DNA of 64,000 nt, from positions 379,822,907 through 379,886,906 of the forward strand of contig JAVHZZ010000001.1 of assembly GCA_036250195.1 (NCBI GenBank). Reading direction: 5' to 3'. Every line of letters begins with the position of its first letter. The first letter of the stretch is position 1. This DNA is from Mixophyes australis. Lineage: Eukaryota > Chordata > Amphibia > Anura > Limnodynastidae. A program made the translations under genes and the position numbers. The notes under the pieces are model-generated. The model did not search any database, was not told the origin of the DNA, and was given only the letters and a program-made list of their open reading frames with translations. Of this stretch, positions 35,641 through 47,689 are shown one piece after another.

Positions 35641-37640
35641 AATACTCATTGTTTGGCTAAGGTGTATACAATTTATTACAAAACCTGGAACTCAGCACGT
35701 TTTGTCACTGATCCGCAGCACTGTAGAAGAGTGACATTGTTTCTCGTTTTGATGCTGGTTCCAAGGATAACAGGCAGCACTGCAGGCTGTGGTAGAATGC
35801 CAGCCTGAACTTATGTCACTCTGAATGCTAACTGGGATAACATATGTAGCTGTGAGTTCTTATAATCACTCCCAGTACCTCTGTTAGTAGCCTGGAGAAA
35901 GTTTGTTGACTGAAGCCTCATGAATAAACTGCCTGGAATGAACTGATACCAAGAAATGATAGAAGTGCTAGCAGTTTTACAAACAGGAAATGACATGGCT
36001 CCCTTCAGTAAACTTGAGATCTGTGATGTTACATTGTAACATTACTATTACATCATGCCGATCACAAAGCATATTGAAGTTCTAGTTCTGAATCACTTGA
36101 ATATTGAGGGACAACAACAGTGTTTAGCAAATCAAAGCAAACTTTACTTAGTTGATAACTCATAATATACAGTATATTTGCATAGTCAATATTACCAATG
36201 ATTTGTCATTATCTGAATTGACTGTGTTTTTAAGAGAAAATTAAATGAAACTATCATTGAATCAAACAGATAGTATTTTGATGTTGTGAGGTGGATGCAG
36301 TTTATGTGTAATTAAACCATAGGTATAAATTATATCCATGAAAAACACTAAATTGTAATAGTAAGCTGAATCAGGTTGATGATTACAAACTGTGCGGTTT
36401 TAAAACTTTTTATGCGTGGTTTGGCTTTTCGTAAATACCATGTTTCCCAATCCACAGATAAAATTGCACAAAAAAATGTTCTTTAGTAAATTTACCTCAT
36501 TGTCTACATAAAACAACTAATTGAGGGTTTGAAAATGAGAACCTCAATTATAAAAATAAAGCACTCACAGCTATATTATCGAGAAATATAAATTACCTTT
36601 TAGTACAAGATAAAGTCTGAAATTTAGGAAAAAAAATCTGTTAGAACTGCTGCAAATATGGACAGATCATCAAAATTGGACCCACAAAACATTAGAAAAA
36701 AACTTTAAAGAAAATCTAGCTGCCATTGGAGTAGTCATCTACAGGCCAACAAAATAGCATTGATAAATAATAGCCTCTCACACTTTGTGATTTTGTTTTC
36801 AAATTTAGTCAATTTAGACCAAATTAGCTTTCGGCACCAATAAATACTCTGACCATACAGCCTTGTGACCAGGTACCCCTCACCTCCCACATGGTCAAGA
36901 TGACTACTGCAGCATAAAATGGGTTAATATCTGATGTGTTGTGCGAAATGGGTTACACCTCAGCAATTAGGGATTAAAGAGTATACGAGGGTATATTTCT
37001 TAATTTTAATGTAAATATTTAATGTATGGGTGCTATGATTTGCCGACAGTGAAAATGTTAACAGTTAAAATGCTAGCATTAAATACATCAATGCTAGCTA
37101 GTCCAGCAGCTGTGCAGCCGCTGGTCGGCAGTAAACAGTGATAAAAATAAAATAATAAATGTAAAAATAAAAGCATGACATGATGACAATCAGCTCTACG
37201 CTGGTCATCATGGAGTTAAATTCCCTAAGGAGTTGGGGTCCATAGAAAAAATGTGGGCCCCCTACCTAATGGTATCCAACTGGCCCTGTGCTGACAGTAC
37301 CAGGGCTCTTCCACACCACTGGGCAGTTAAAGAAAAAGAAAAAAATTACTGAAATACTGTCACGAAACAAATTTGATAACACCTTAACCAGCCTGTCCCT
37401 CGTTTCTCACAAAATGTGGAGCATAACAATATATACTTTTTATAGCACTGGTTTATGTTCACCAGCTCACCAGAGTACAAATACAGTGTCTAATTACATG
37501 TGGATAAGGGTACATTGTAGCCATGCATATATAGAAGACTTTTTCAGTATATGCTACTCATTCTAAGAAATGTATATTGTTTATTGTGTCTTGTTGATAT
37601 TGCAGTGAAGGTGTTATTCATTGTTCTTAAAGTGAAACTA
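35641..37640. other. AT-rich non-coding stretch with one hairpin
   Basis: No open frame of interest. CATGATGAC (37,179-37,187) pairs with GTCATCATG (37,204-37,212) in a 9-bp perfect stem within a longer imperfect one. Text near 37,215-37,300 (GGGTCCATAG...TGGCCCTGTG) is weakly similar to the hAT-like fragments but was not assigned. Confidence 0.4.
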
Positions 37641-38220
37641 GAGGGTTTATGGATAAAGATCAGCTGCATCCATTCTCTCCCTCCTTTCTCTACAGAATGT
37701 CCCGAACAGCTGAAAGCTAGGTCTGGCTGAAAAAGCTTGCAAGGGGTTATTCTCAAAAGGGGCTGAGTGGTATGCTAGATTTGGAGGTGGGGAAGTCCAA
37801 TTAGTATCCATTGTCTTCCATGGGACTGAGCCAGACATTCTGTCAGGGGCACAGCAGGGAGCCACTGTGGAAGAACAGCTCATCTCCACTTCCCCCACCG
37901 AACCCCTGGTCCAGCCCCCACCAATGTTCAAGAAGGAGAGAGCCAGGGGTTTGGCCAGGGAGGGGAAAACAGTGTGAAAATTTGACCCTGGATATAAGGA
38001 GCCACTCCAATGGGAGAAGGGATGTTCATTTTGAGTATTGATTCCTGGAAGGTACAGGGTGACTGGTGTTGAGTTTATGTTCTCTACCATAAGACTACAT
38101 ATGCAGCTGAGAGATATCCATGGCCCTTGGATTCTGCAAGTCAGGACAGTTAGGTGACTGTAACTCCTTAAGCTAGTGAAGTAAGGGACATATAAAGTGG
38201 TAAACCCGCTTGGCATTTAT
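37640..38220. other. Unexplained GC-richer block with long frames on both strands
   Basis: This 580-base block stands out from its AT-rich surroundings. The minus strand has a 189-codon frame (38,216-37,647). The plus strand has overlapping frames, including one through about 37,735-37,975 that ends in a basic KKERARGLAREGK-like stretch. A pyrimidine tract ending TTTCTCTACAG lies at about 37,681-37,697, like a 3' splice site. No protein family was recognised in either direction. It could be a decayed exon-containing retrocopy, an unrecognised element ORF or a chance open region. Confidence 0.35.
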
Positions 38221-39890
38221 TTACTGTTTGTATATAATATTCTAGTGCAAAAATAAAGCCATGAACAATCTGGCCATGCTGGTGCTCGTATTATTACAAG
38301 CACCAGAATACCTTTGGCTGCCAGGGCATGTTGGCATTTGTGGAAGTACCAGTATGCCAGGACACACAGGGTCCGCTATGTCCTGTAGTGCACCAACGCA
38401 AAATGTAAATAAAAGACACCCCTCATTCCATCCACCAAATCTTATTAAAAAATGAAAAAAAAAAAAAACACTCATACTTACCAGCTCTGTTGTTCTTTCT
38501 TCTGTACAGTCTTGTAAGCTTTTACTCCAAATTGATATGAGAAAAAAAAAATGATTCCAGGAGTCTTCGTAAACAAAAAAATGCTGTCTGACAGTTTGAT
38601 CCCCAAAATAATCAATCCAGAACATGCTTGGCAAAGAAAAATCCACTTCTGGAGATGCCTCAACTTGTTCTGAATACAGAAGCAACCAGTCCCATAATGA
38701 AATTCTTAAAGCCGGTAGGTCTATTTATAACCTGGGGCTTGCATCTCTAATAATGTGGGAAAGCATCATTGACTTTAGCTTTTATTTATTTATTTTTAGC
38801 ACTGTTTACTGCTGGCATTCCAGTGGCTGCATAGTCACTGGACCTGCGGGAATTGCTGTTTTAATGCAGAATCATAACTGTCGGCAATCATAATGTCGGA
38901 GATACTTACATACTGTCATTTAGCCTTTTTGCATTTTCATGTCAGTCATATTTCCGTGTGTATTCTACCTTCGCCATTTCGCACCCAAATAAATATATCC
39001 CCAAATCTTTTTGCGCCAATGTCATTGAAGAACTTTAAGCTGAAAAGATTTTTGGATATTTCAGCAAGACAGTTATCTAAATCACAACTCAAATCCTAAA
39101 GTACTTTTAGAAAAAAAAATATGAAGGTTTTGGAATTGCCTTGAATTTTATTAAAATTGTTTGGGGAGATATCAAACATGCAGTTCATGCAAAGACAAAC
39201 AATATAAAGTAAAAATATTTCTCAGCAAGTAGAATCCTGAATTTTGAGAGAAAGAATAGAAAGACTTTTAGTTGAATTGAGGAAATGTTTGAAAGTTTTT
39301 ATATGGTACTCACTGAAGTTATGTGAAAACTTTTACATATTACATATTCCCTTTATTCTTATTTTACATCTATAAAAATCTATAAAGAAATGCAAATCTT
39401 TTGCATTCACATTTAAAGAAAGATAGAGAGTTTCCTAACTACTGAAAATGTTTTCACTGATAATTTAATTATAAATAGTATAAAAAGTGAAAATAATTGC
39501 ATTTAGGAGACAGGAATTAGCAACAATGGTTGATAATCATATTCAAAACCACTAATGTAGTGCATGCTGTGTATACTTTAGCAGTGTTAGTAATATTAGT
39601 GAGCTGTATTTTTAATAACCTCGATTTTTTAGTTCTACTTTATGTATAAAATATTTATGTGAGTGTATAAGATAAAATGTAATGGGGACAATGAATATTC
39701 TCACTGGTACAATATATAGGTTTCCTCAACCTACATACATGGCTACACACAGCAATACAATAATTTCAATAAATCATGTAATAGAAGGTAAAAAAAATCC
39801 TATAATATGATAGGTCATTACTAGACCACATGTATCATTTTATCAAACTGTAACATTGGTATAAAATATTAAACCAAATTATAGTTACAG
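38221..39890. other. Non-coding stretch
   Basis: Text at about 38,275-38,385 (CTGGTGCTCGTATTATTACA, GCCAGGGCATG) resembles a dispersed-repeat fragment but was not classified. A run of A lies at 38,457-38,469. The remainder is AT-rich with nothing recognised. Confidence 0.4.
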
Positions 39891-40221
39891 ATAATTTATT
39901 TTCCTCAAGATACTCCATGGCAGCAATTACAATTGTTTGGTCCCCTTGTAGTCTTAGGTAGAGACAGGAAATTAGAAACACCTTCAGGTAGAATATAGTG
40001 CAGCTCCTTCTCTTCTCCAGTGCCTATGAGTAAATTCTTAAGCTGTTCCTAAGATATATAAGTATAAACATATCAAACAACATGGATGGAAAAATGGGAA
40101 TGTTACTGAGTAGAAACGGAATTATCGGTAAGTATATTTCACTTCTTTCCTCTTCCGTCCTTCATGGCAGCCATTACTTTGGGATCTACCCAAGCTATAA
40201 TAGTAGGGAGGGCAAAATAAT
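39891..40221. other. Flank of the solo LTR, possibly part of the DIRS-like element
   Basis: The two segments GATACTCCATGGCAGCAATTAC (near 39,908) and TCCTTCATGGCAGCCATTAC (near 40,158) are similar to each other and lie about 250 bases apart. The block is interrupted at 40,222-40,226 by the LTR. Terminal repeats of a DIRS-like element would fit the position, but this is a guess. Confidence 0.25.
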
Positions 40222-40440
40222 ACCAGTGTCACGGGCACTAGGAGTCTTTACCCAGTATCACCCGCTGATGGTCTTATCAGAGCAGTAGAGTTGGTATATG
40301 ATACTCTGGTGGCAGGGTGATAATGGAACTGGAAACAGCAGATGGTTAGAGAATGCTCAGAAAGTCTATGACTAGCAGCACTGGTAAACAATAGGTAACT
40401 GAACACGAGGATCTGGATGGACAAGGACACGTGAGGGTAG

Positions 40441-40750
40441 TCAGTGGTCTGCGCACGGCAAGTTGTACCACTGCTATAGTGAGAAGGAATGTCCAGGAGT
40501 AATAAGGAGGTGGAAGTCAGCGGTCTGCGTATAGCAAGTTGTACCGCTGTCTGTAGTGAAGGAATGGAATCCAGGTGAAGGTAACGGGGAAGTCAGTGGT
40601 CTGCGTGTAGCAAGTTGTACCACTGCTTATGTGAGAGGATATATGCAACTGGTGACACAGGGAAACAGGAATCAGTGGTCTGCCTCTAGCAAGTTGTACC
40701 ACTGAATATATATGTGAGGAAGGACACGAGGAGATAAATGCAATGCAGAG
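40441..40750 (-). repeat. Tandem array, four units of 76-79 bp, in the solo LTR
   Basis: TCAGTGGTCTGCG starts at 40,441, 40,517, 40,593 and 40,672 (first base of each unit), followed each time by AGCAAGTTGTACCACTG or a near match. Spacings are 76, 76 and 79. The array lies in the distal (U5-side) half of the LTR. Confidence 0.9.
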
Positions 40751-41341
40751 TCTACACGGGTACACTGAACTTGATCCCACGTTGAACTGCACACAATAAT
40801 AATAATGAATGAACAGCACTGCACAGATAAACAAAGTCACTAGAATAGTCCAGCAAAAGGAAACACAGTCAATAATAGCAATAGTCTCAGAGGATGGAAA
40901 CTCCGGAGGAGAACAACTCAGTCCAGATGGATATGCAATACACCAGCACAGTCAATGAGAAGTATGCATACCGTGGTTCAGATGAGCAGGCTGTTAGAGA
41001 TAGCTGCAGGGATACCTGAGCGGCAGGGAACTGACAAGATGAGAAGTCCTTGCAGAATGGAAGCGGCAGGTAGGTGCAGCACACTGTAGGTAGGCCAGCA
41101 AGGACGACAAAATACTCAGGAAGCAGTAGTATATCGAATTGAACAGCAGGAGACCACGGGAGAGCTGAAGCGATGTAGCAGAGCTGGAAGCCGAGGAGCG
41201 TAGACTCGATGCTAACAGGCAAGTTGACACAAATGGACACACTGTAGAAGCAGTAGGCAGCGGGTCAGCTGATGGCAGGTAGAATGCAGACTGGAGCGCT
41301 GAGACGAGCAGGACTCTGTAGACACGCTGAAGTAGCTAACA

Positions 41342-41665
41342 GGAATCAGCTGGAACAGTAGCGATGTAACACAGGAGAGTTTGCAGTAATCTGTAACTGT
41401 AGATATATGGAGACAGCGGATAGGAATCAGCTGCTGGAGTCACGATGAAACACAGGAGAGTTTGCAGTAATCTGTAACTGTAGATATACGGAGGCAGCGG
41501 ATAGGAATCAGCTGCTGGAGTCACGATGAAACACAGGAGAGTTTGCAGTAATCTGTAACTGTAGATACACGGAGGCAGCGGATAGGAATCAGCTGCTGAA
41601 GACACTAGGAACACGAGGAGTAGAAGTGGTCTGGAAACCACAAACGGCAAACAGGAATTAGCATA
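41342..41665 (-). repeat. Tandem array, 81-bp period, in the solo LTR
   Basis: GGAATCAGCTG starts at 41,342, 41,423, 41,504 and 41,585, exactly 81 bases apart each time, with only a few substitutions between units. Because 81 is a multiple of three and the unit has no stop in one register, a 119-codon minus-strand frame (41,695-41,336) runs through it with a 27-residue repeat. Confidence 0.92.
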
Positions 41666-41756
41666 AGCTGAACACACGAGGAGGCACTGGAACACCTTCA
41701 GAGACTCATGAGGAATGAGACTCCAAGATCAGGCAACGTGGTATTGACCACAGGTG

Positions 41757-41767
41757 CTTAATATAGG
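41757..41767 (-). promoter_or_regulatory. TATA-like box of the 1.68-kb LTR
   Basis: CCTATATTAAG on the minus strand, about 145 bases from the LTR start and about 95 bases before the 81-bp array. Assignment rests on sequence and position only. Confidence 0.5.
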
Positions 41768-41914
41768 GAGTGTTGCCTGATCAGCCAATTAAGTTAAAGG
41801 AACAGAACTGAAGGTTAGAAGGGACTGCACATGCGCAGTACCTCATTATAATGGACGGACACGGTTCCTAGCTACCTTAGAAGTAGCACTCACAGTCCGG
41901 TGAGTGACAACCAG

Positions 41915-42679
41915 ATCAACCATGTATGCTGCATTATTAAAGATAATTTTAATAAGTAGTTATATGGTGACTATGCCTCCCAAACTGCACACCAGCAGAT
42001 GACATTACATCCAATAGATAATGTCTGGTGAAGGTGAATAGATGACCATAAATTTGCTTTTGAGTCCTGATGAATGCATGCCCAAGAAGTTAATGCTGAC
42101 TCTATGAATCAAGTGTGTCTGATTCTATTATAATGTGAGATAAGATCATATATAATATATAATAATGGATCATAGGTAATCAGGGACCTAGTGGGTCACT
42201 GCAAATTCTACAGCTATGGACCAGTACAAAAGGGGGAGGTAAAATGACTATGTACCTTGTCGTAATTCCTGTTTTTTTGAGGTTATTAAGATGATAATGG
42301 TATAAAAACAGCAAAATTATTAATATTGTAAACAAAAACATGAAATACTGGGGACATGATAAATATCAATCATAGACCATAATATCTGTGTACTTTAAAA
42401 CTCTCATATTAAGACATTGTGTATTGGTAGATTATGAAATAAGGGAGGAGAATAAATGAATAGAAGAGTAAATAGGATTTATTATACATGTAAGATCTCA
42501 TAAATTTGTAAAATGGAAATCAAACAACTCTTTATTCCATGAATCAATACAAAACACCACAAATATTCTTCAATATTAATTTATAAACATGAAATGTCCA
42601 TGAGGGGTCTGAAACAGTCCAATCTCAAAGGGTCCAAATCTGTACTACACTACAATCTTAAAAAGATGCTATGAAGTAG
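41915..42679. other. Non-coding stretch, possibly distal DIRS-like sequence
   Basis: No motif could be assigned. It lies downstream of the DIRS-like pol on the minus strand, where recombinase and terminal sequence would be expected. Confidence 0.3.
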
Positions 42680-42908
42680 CAAGTGTCCAGCAATTACATT
42701 AGATGTAATAATATAGAATCCAGCAGTGCTCCTTTCGGAGTGACATGCGTAGTAAATCAACCGTGGTAGACTTGCAATTATTAACCCAGCTTATCGACCA
42801 ACAATGATACCTTAAGTGTACCATGGTTGATTTACTACTCATGTCACTCCGGAAAGGAGCACTGCTGGATTCTATATTATTACAGCTAATGTAATAGCTG
42901 GACACTTC
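42680..42908. repeat. Foldback element, ~229 bp near-perfect palindrome
   Basis: The left arm from AAGTGTCCAGCAATTACATT through CAGCAGTGCTCCTTTCGGAG is mirrored by the right arm, ending GGAGCACTGCTGGATTC then CTGGACACTT. Arms are about 90 bases with a few mismatches and a central loop of about 45 bases. There is no coding capacity. It could be a MITE or a terminal structure of the adjacent DIRS-like element. No target duplication was established. Confidence 0.82.
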
Positions 42909-42959
42909 TCTGAGTCCTGCTTTGCATCACAAAGAATTTTTGTGTTCCTAAATCCCTTT

Positions 42960-44095
42960 AATCTAGTTACAGACACAGAGATTGCTCTGGCAAAATCCAA
43001 TCAGTGTAGTTTTCTTTGTTTATCATCAGCTGAATGTGAACAACTGGATGGCAATATGATTTATTGATTAATATGAAAAATGGACACCACTTTAAGTAGG
43101 AAAGTTGGATTAGTTCTTAGTACTGTCCTATATGTGCAGACATACAAAAAAGCATATAGTTCTCCAATTTGATGGGAATAAATTATTGCTACTAGTACTT
43201 AGCTAAGGCTGGATCCACTTTAGGCTCACACCACATGATGAACTTCTTCAAAATGTTGTAATAAACCACCAAATAATTATTCTTTTCTTAACTGTAGAAG
43301 TATGTCAATCATCTTCTCTGAGATTCTTTTATTTCTGAGCAGTGAATACTTATTCTGCATGCCACCAAACATTGTCCTTTTAGATTTGAATGATGAATTG
43401 GGTCTTGGTTTATGAGGTCTGGCTGAAGAGGCAGAGGTCATGATTGCTTCTGATGCATCTCCTAAGCTACCACAAACCATGGGCATCATTGCCAAAATGG
43501 AAGAATTGCTATGACTTCCGCTTTTATCTTATTGATCTTTTTCAGGGTGTGAGCAAAGTAAGGAAATGGAAGGAAGACATATTGTAGTTGAAAGATCCAT
43601 GGGATTGCCAGAGAATCTGTCTTCTCTGTTCCTGATATTCTGATTTTTCACCTCTATGTCTACTTGAGTGCAGTCAAACTGTGTTGTTAACAACAGGAAA
43701 TATTTCACTCTCCTATATGGTCATGGTCCTGCTCCTGGTACCTCCTTGGTAGTATATGAACGCAGCTACAGTCCTGTTGTCTGAGAATACCTTGAGACAC
43801 TTTCCCTGTAAGAGAGGATGAAAGGACTGAATTGCATTCCAGATTGCCTAAAGTGTTAGAATATTTTTATGTGTAATTTCTTTTGTTCTGTGACCATGTA
43901 CCCTGTGCTATTTTTGACAGAAAAAGAGCCCCCAGCCAGTGGTACTGGAGTCTGTCATTAGTATTATCCAGTCTGCTTCTAAAAGGTAAACTCCTTAGTT
44001 TTTGGAATCTGAGACCATTTGAGAGACTCCTTAATGTCCTTGTTATTCTAATGGAATGATCCAGAAATAAGAATATACACATGTTTCAGCACCTA
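42960..44095 (-). pseudogene. DIRS-like retrotransposon: RNase H and start of tyrosine recombinase
   Basis: On the minus strand, DSSTTGWGLFF (near 43,960-43,930) starts the RNase H. LKVFSDN (near 43,797) and YYQGGTRSRTM (about 43,765-43,730) follow. A block then reads PWIF...YVFLPFPYF and KAEVIAILPFW (about 43,600-43,480), with PWF after it. These are characteristic of DIRS elements, which integrate by a tyrosine recombinase instead of a DDE integrase. DLINQDPI (about 43,420) and later text to about 43,190 match the zone leading into the recombinase. Many stops and frame changes; the recombinase catalytic residues were not found. Confidence 0.8.
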
Positions 44096-44221
44096 CAGTG
44101 GGAGTTTACACCTGTGTTAGTTAGAATATGCCCTGCAATATTAATCTGATTAGGCATAATATGGGTCCAGGCAAGCATACCTTATGAGTACCTTATGGTA
44201 GAAAACATAATGTAATGTAAT

Positions 44222-44325
44222 AATCGTAGAATGTACTAAATAAATTATGAATAGAATCTGATTGGTTGCTATAGACAATATCTTGACTTTTTCAGACCGG
44301 CAGCTTAATAAAATTACCCCAAAGA
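44222..44325. mobile_element. Damaged MITE of the GGGGTAAAT family
   Basis: It shares GTAGAATGTACTAAATAA and CTGATTGGTTGCTATAGACA with the copies at 19,252 and 34,088 and ends AATTACCCCA. The left terminus is lost. A further ATCTGATTGGTTGCTAT lies at about 44,432, perhaps another fragment. Confidence 0.7.
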
Positions 44326-45239
44326 GTTGCTTACTGACACTTTTTCAAATGTACAAATTTGCATTAAACTCTACCAGCCTATATGCAAATAGCTACAATT
44401 AATTTAGAAACAGCTAGACAATAAAAGCAAATATCTGATTGGTTGCTATATTTCATTCTAAATTTGTAACTTCAAGCAATGTTAGTAAATAAAGCGTCTA
44501 CACTGATGAGCCCCTATCACTTCATAGCCAGGATTATGTGTTAAGTCTTAAATAATTATGCAACTTTAGCTAATGCTCTTTCAGTTTCAGAGTAATCTTT
44601 GCACTGGTCCAATAAATACTTAATATATATATATATATATATATAATAAATACTTCTAAGGAAGTCACAAAATCTAGGATATTTTTGCGGCGATCAAGCC
44701 ACCAATAGCTTCTAGAAATAAATGATAACATCTTACTGACATCTTCTGTCATCATCTTCATCATCTTCAGGATGACTAAAAAATTTACTAATGTGCCCAC
44801 TGTACTATCCTAGGTCTGTGGAAGTACTTTGGGTACGATTGTAGTAGTACTCACAAGGCAAGCTTTGGATTTGTTAGGTTCCTCAACATCATCTAAAAGA
44901 AAGGATCTACAGTGGGATCAGCATTGGTGCTTTTTTAATACCAGGGTAAGGCCTGGCATTAAAAAAAATTGCTGGCCAATAAATCTTGATAAAAAAATGG
45001 CCATATATGGAGTAAATAATAAACAGTGTAACTTAATACATCACAAAGAACTGTAGAGTTAAAAACAGATATCTCTCCCTTAGAGGGTTACATTACACAC
45101 ACACACAACAGAAGGGAGATTCCACCAGTGCTGCATACTAGGATTAAACCAGCAACTGTGTAATTTCCTTCTCATTCCCATCTGTTGTTATAATTTTCAT
45201 TAATAACAATAACAAATATTAGCAAGTGTTTAATTTAAG
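44326..45239. other. Non-coding stretch, includes (TA)n
   Basis: A (TA)n microsatellite lies at about 44,619-44,644. A short (AC)n run near 45,095-45,107 sits close to the end of the ERV env and could mark the decayed ERV 3' LTR, though no LTR terminus was found. Confidence 0.4.
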
Positions 45240-46590
45240 ATGGGAAAACATAATAAATGTCTTTGCTACACATTCAGGATAAGATATTCTCTTCTGACAC
45301 TTATATCAAATAGGTCTTTGATCTTAAAATGCAATGTTTCATGTTCTTCTAAAGCTTTACTTAGTTTTAAAATTTCAGTCTTGTTAGAAATTATATTTCT
45401 TCCTAAAGACTTTACCAATTTAGTGGAATATATAATAACTAGCTTAATGAACAAAAACACTACACCACCTACTAGGTCTACAAGACCTATAATTATTATT
45501 TCCTTGATATTTTCACCAATGTCCCTAAACCCCCCAAATACAAACCAACTTTCAGAATTCCTTAATTCTCTTTCTGTATGCTCTATTTTCTTAATTTATA
45601 GTTCAATTGCTTCATGGGAGTCTGATATGAAAGTGTAACACTCTCAACCTACACAAATCCCTTTGAAGCTAATAGAAAGTCTAAATGTTTTCTATTGTGT
45701 ACGGTTACTTTCCTTATTTGCCTTAATTCTTCATTTAAAAAATGTATGTCCTTAGAGGTTTCATTAGCTATTTTATGAAGGAATTTTGCTAATTTATTAA
45801 TCTTTTGAGTAATAAGTCTAGTGTCTACCACAGGTAAAATACTGGATAATGCCATTTAATTTCTAAAAATCACCCTCTGGAATCTCAGTTAGTATCCTTA
45901 GTGCTGAAATCACAGTGGCCACAATTTCATGAATATCTCTGTGAAATTCACTTATATGACTTATAATCACACAAATAATACATTCCCTCAGGTAATATAT
46001 ATAACTGGAAGTTAGAAGAGGAAAGAAATAAATGTAGTGGTAATTATATTCTTAACTCAGCTTAGTTTTATACTGTCCCATGTACATACCTTGTTGTGTA
46101 CCTAGTCAATTATGTTCTTCTTTCACAGACCACAGTAACATTTCCTCCATAAGAGCTATTATACTCCTCACCCAAAACCATCTATGTTTTTTCTTTCTGA
46201 ACGGTACAAGTAACATGAATCAGGGGTCCATTGATTAAAAATCAATTTGTACATATAGTTTGTAACATTAGTTTTGCTGACAGTGTGAAGATAAAACAAA
46301 CCTTTCACTAGATCAGTATTAACAGGAGCTTAAGAGCATTCTTGTTCAGGACAATCCCCTGGAAATGACACTGAGAACATACCCAACACTTAACATATTT
46401 AAAGTTCAGCCAACAATTGCCGTTCCTTGATAAAAAAAGTTTGTCATCTTTTTGAACATATGTTTTCCAATTGATTGTAACATATCTCAAAGGCAAAGCA
46501 TCTGTAACTTGTACATTATGTGAAGTAATTTTTGGCATGTTTAAATTTCACTTTAATATTCTTACCCACACGGAGGCTTTAACTACCTTC
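45240..46590 (-). pseudogene. env: ERV env remnant (surface and transmembrane subunits)
   Basis: The surface part is seen near 46,540-46,310 and includes a CWVCSQC motif, resembling the CxxC of class-I retroviral surface subunits. The transmembrane part is seen at 45,855-45,240. It has a leucine/isoleucine heptad-repeat stretch, then a block resembling the conserved QNRxxLDxLL region that precedes the CX6CC segment, and finally a hydrophobic segment near 45,470-45,410. Stops and at least two frame changes separate these parts, so no envelope protein could be made. Confidence 0.7.
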
Positions 46591-46629
46591 TAGGGTATGG
46601 TAAGAAGGATGTTATTAGGCCCATAACTA

Positions 46630-46965
46630 GAGCCTAATCCAGAGTTCCACCTCTTCCCTTGGACCTTGATCTGGTGGTTTGAGGTGAAACTGTTACAGGG
46701 AGAGAGGCTGTTTTAAATGCTGTTGGTTGAAGTGCTTTTGTTGCAGACTCCACTCGCTTGCAGACATGTGAATCCATGCAGTGACTCCTTCCAATTTAAC
46801 AGCTTAGGTGTGATGAGAGGTACCTGGTATGGACCTTTATACTGGGGAGAGGTATTTTTTTGATGAACCTTGATTAAAACCAAATAACTAGGCTATAGGT
46901 TCTGTAGATGACCTTCCACTTTTCCAAGTTGGGCCCCTCCCTACTGTGTATAAACACAAGATAAA
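46630..46965 (-). pseudogene. pol: ERV integrase C-terminal domain remnant
   Basis: Minus-strand text reads VLIKVHQKN followed by a YKGPYQV block (about 46,890-46,820), then TPKLLNW. This is the SH3-like C-terminal domain with the retroviral W/YKGPYQV motif. It lies directly before env in reading direction, as expected. On its upstream side it is cut at 46,971 by the Harbinger-like element. Confidence 0.78.
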
Positions 46966-47689
46966 GCCTTTGGACCTGATTCATTACGGATCTTATCTGC
47001 CGGTTTTTGTGGATCTTACGAGGATCTTCTCTGCGCATGCCCTGAAAAGGAAATTAAGAAGGAAAATCTGTTGCATAACTTAAGATGAAAATCCTTCTTA
47101 CCTGCACTTAAGAAGTTTTCCCAACACTTAAGAAATAAGGGTTGGGAAAGGGAGGGGAATGGGAGGAGATTGGGTGGAGATAATACTGACTTATCAAGAG
47201 TAGGTGTTATTTTTACTGACTTAGTTAAGAAGAAATATTCAGAGTTTTATCTTAACTTCTTGCTTAAACTTAAGGAAGCTTGGGGTCATATTTAAGTCCA
47301 AATCGGCTATAGCAGCAGCGCTGAATAACAACACTAAACTGTTCAAAAAGAATTGTTCATTTAAAACATCCACAAATAAATATGCACAACATACATCGTA
47401 ATACACTTCATTTTTTTTGTATTTAATTTTATATTAATATCAAACATTAAACTAACTAATTAAAGTAACTCTTTTTTAAAAAACAACCATGGTGGATGCT
47501 CAATTGTAATAAATTGCAATGTAAAGTGGTTGATGTGTAATATCTAATAGTTTGTCTATACATTTTTGATATAATAAAAAAACAGCTAATAAACCGATAA
47601 TAATAATATGAAAGACATAACAGGTTAATTAGTTAAAATTGAATGGATAAATTGTGCGAACTTAAACCATGCATACTGTTGTATAAGGG

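Larger units (their letters stand above)
40227..41909 (-). mobile_element. Solo LTR, 1,683 bp, with two internal tandem arrays
   Basis: The ends are TGTCAC and GTGACA, an inverted TG...CA terminus. ACCAG is directly duplicated on both sides (40,222-40,226 and 41,910-41,914), a perfect 5-bp target duplication. Orientation is set by CCTATATTAAG on the minus strand (41,767-41,757), read as the TATA box. Downstream of it lie an 81-bp array (41,342-41,665) and a 76-79-bp array (40,441-40,750). There is no coding internal region, so recombination between two LTRs is the likely origin. Family assignment to Ty3/gypsy is inferred from the terminus and the 5-bp duplication. Confidence 0.88.

Noticed and set aside
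41336..41695. 119-codon minus-strand hydrophobic repeat protein
   Set aside because: It lies in the 81-bp array of the solo LTR; the 27-residue period is that of the DNA repeat.
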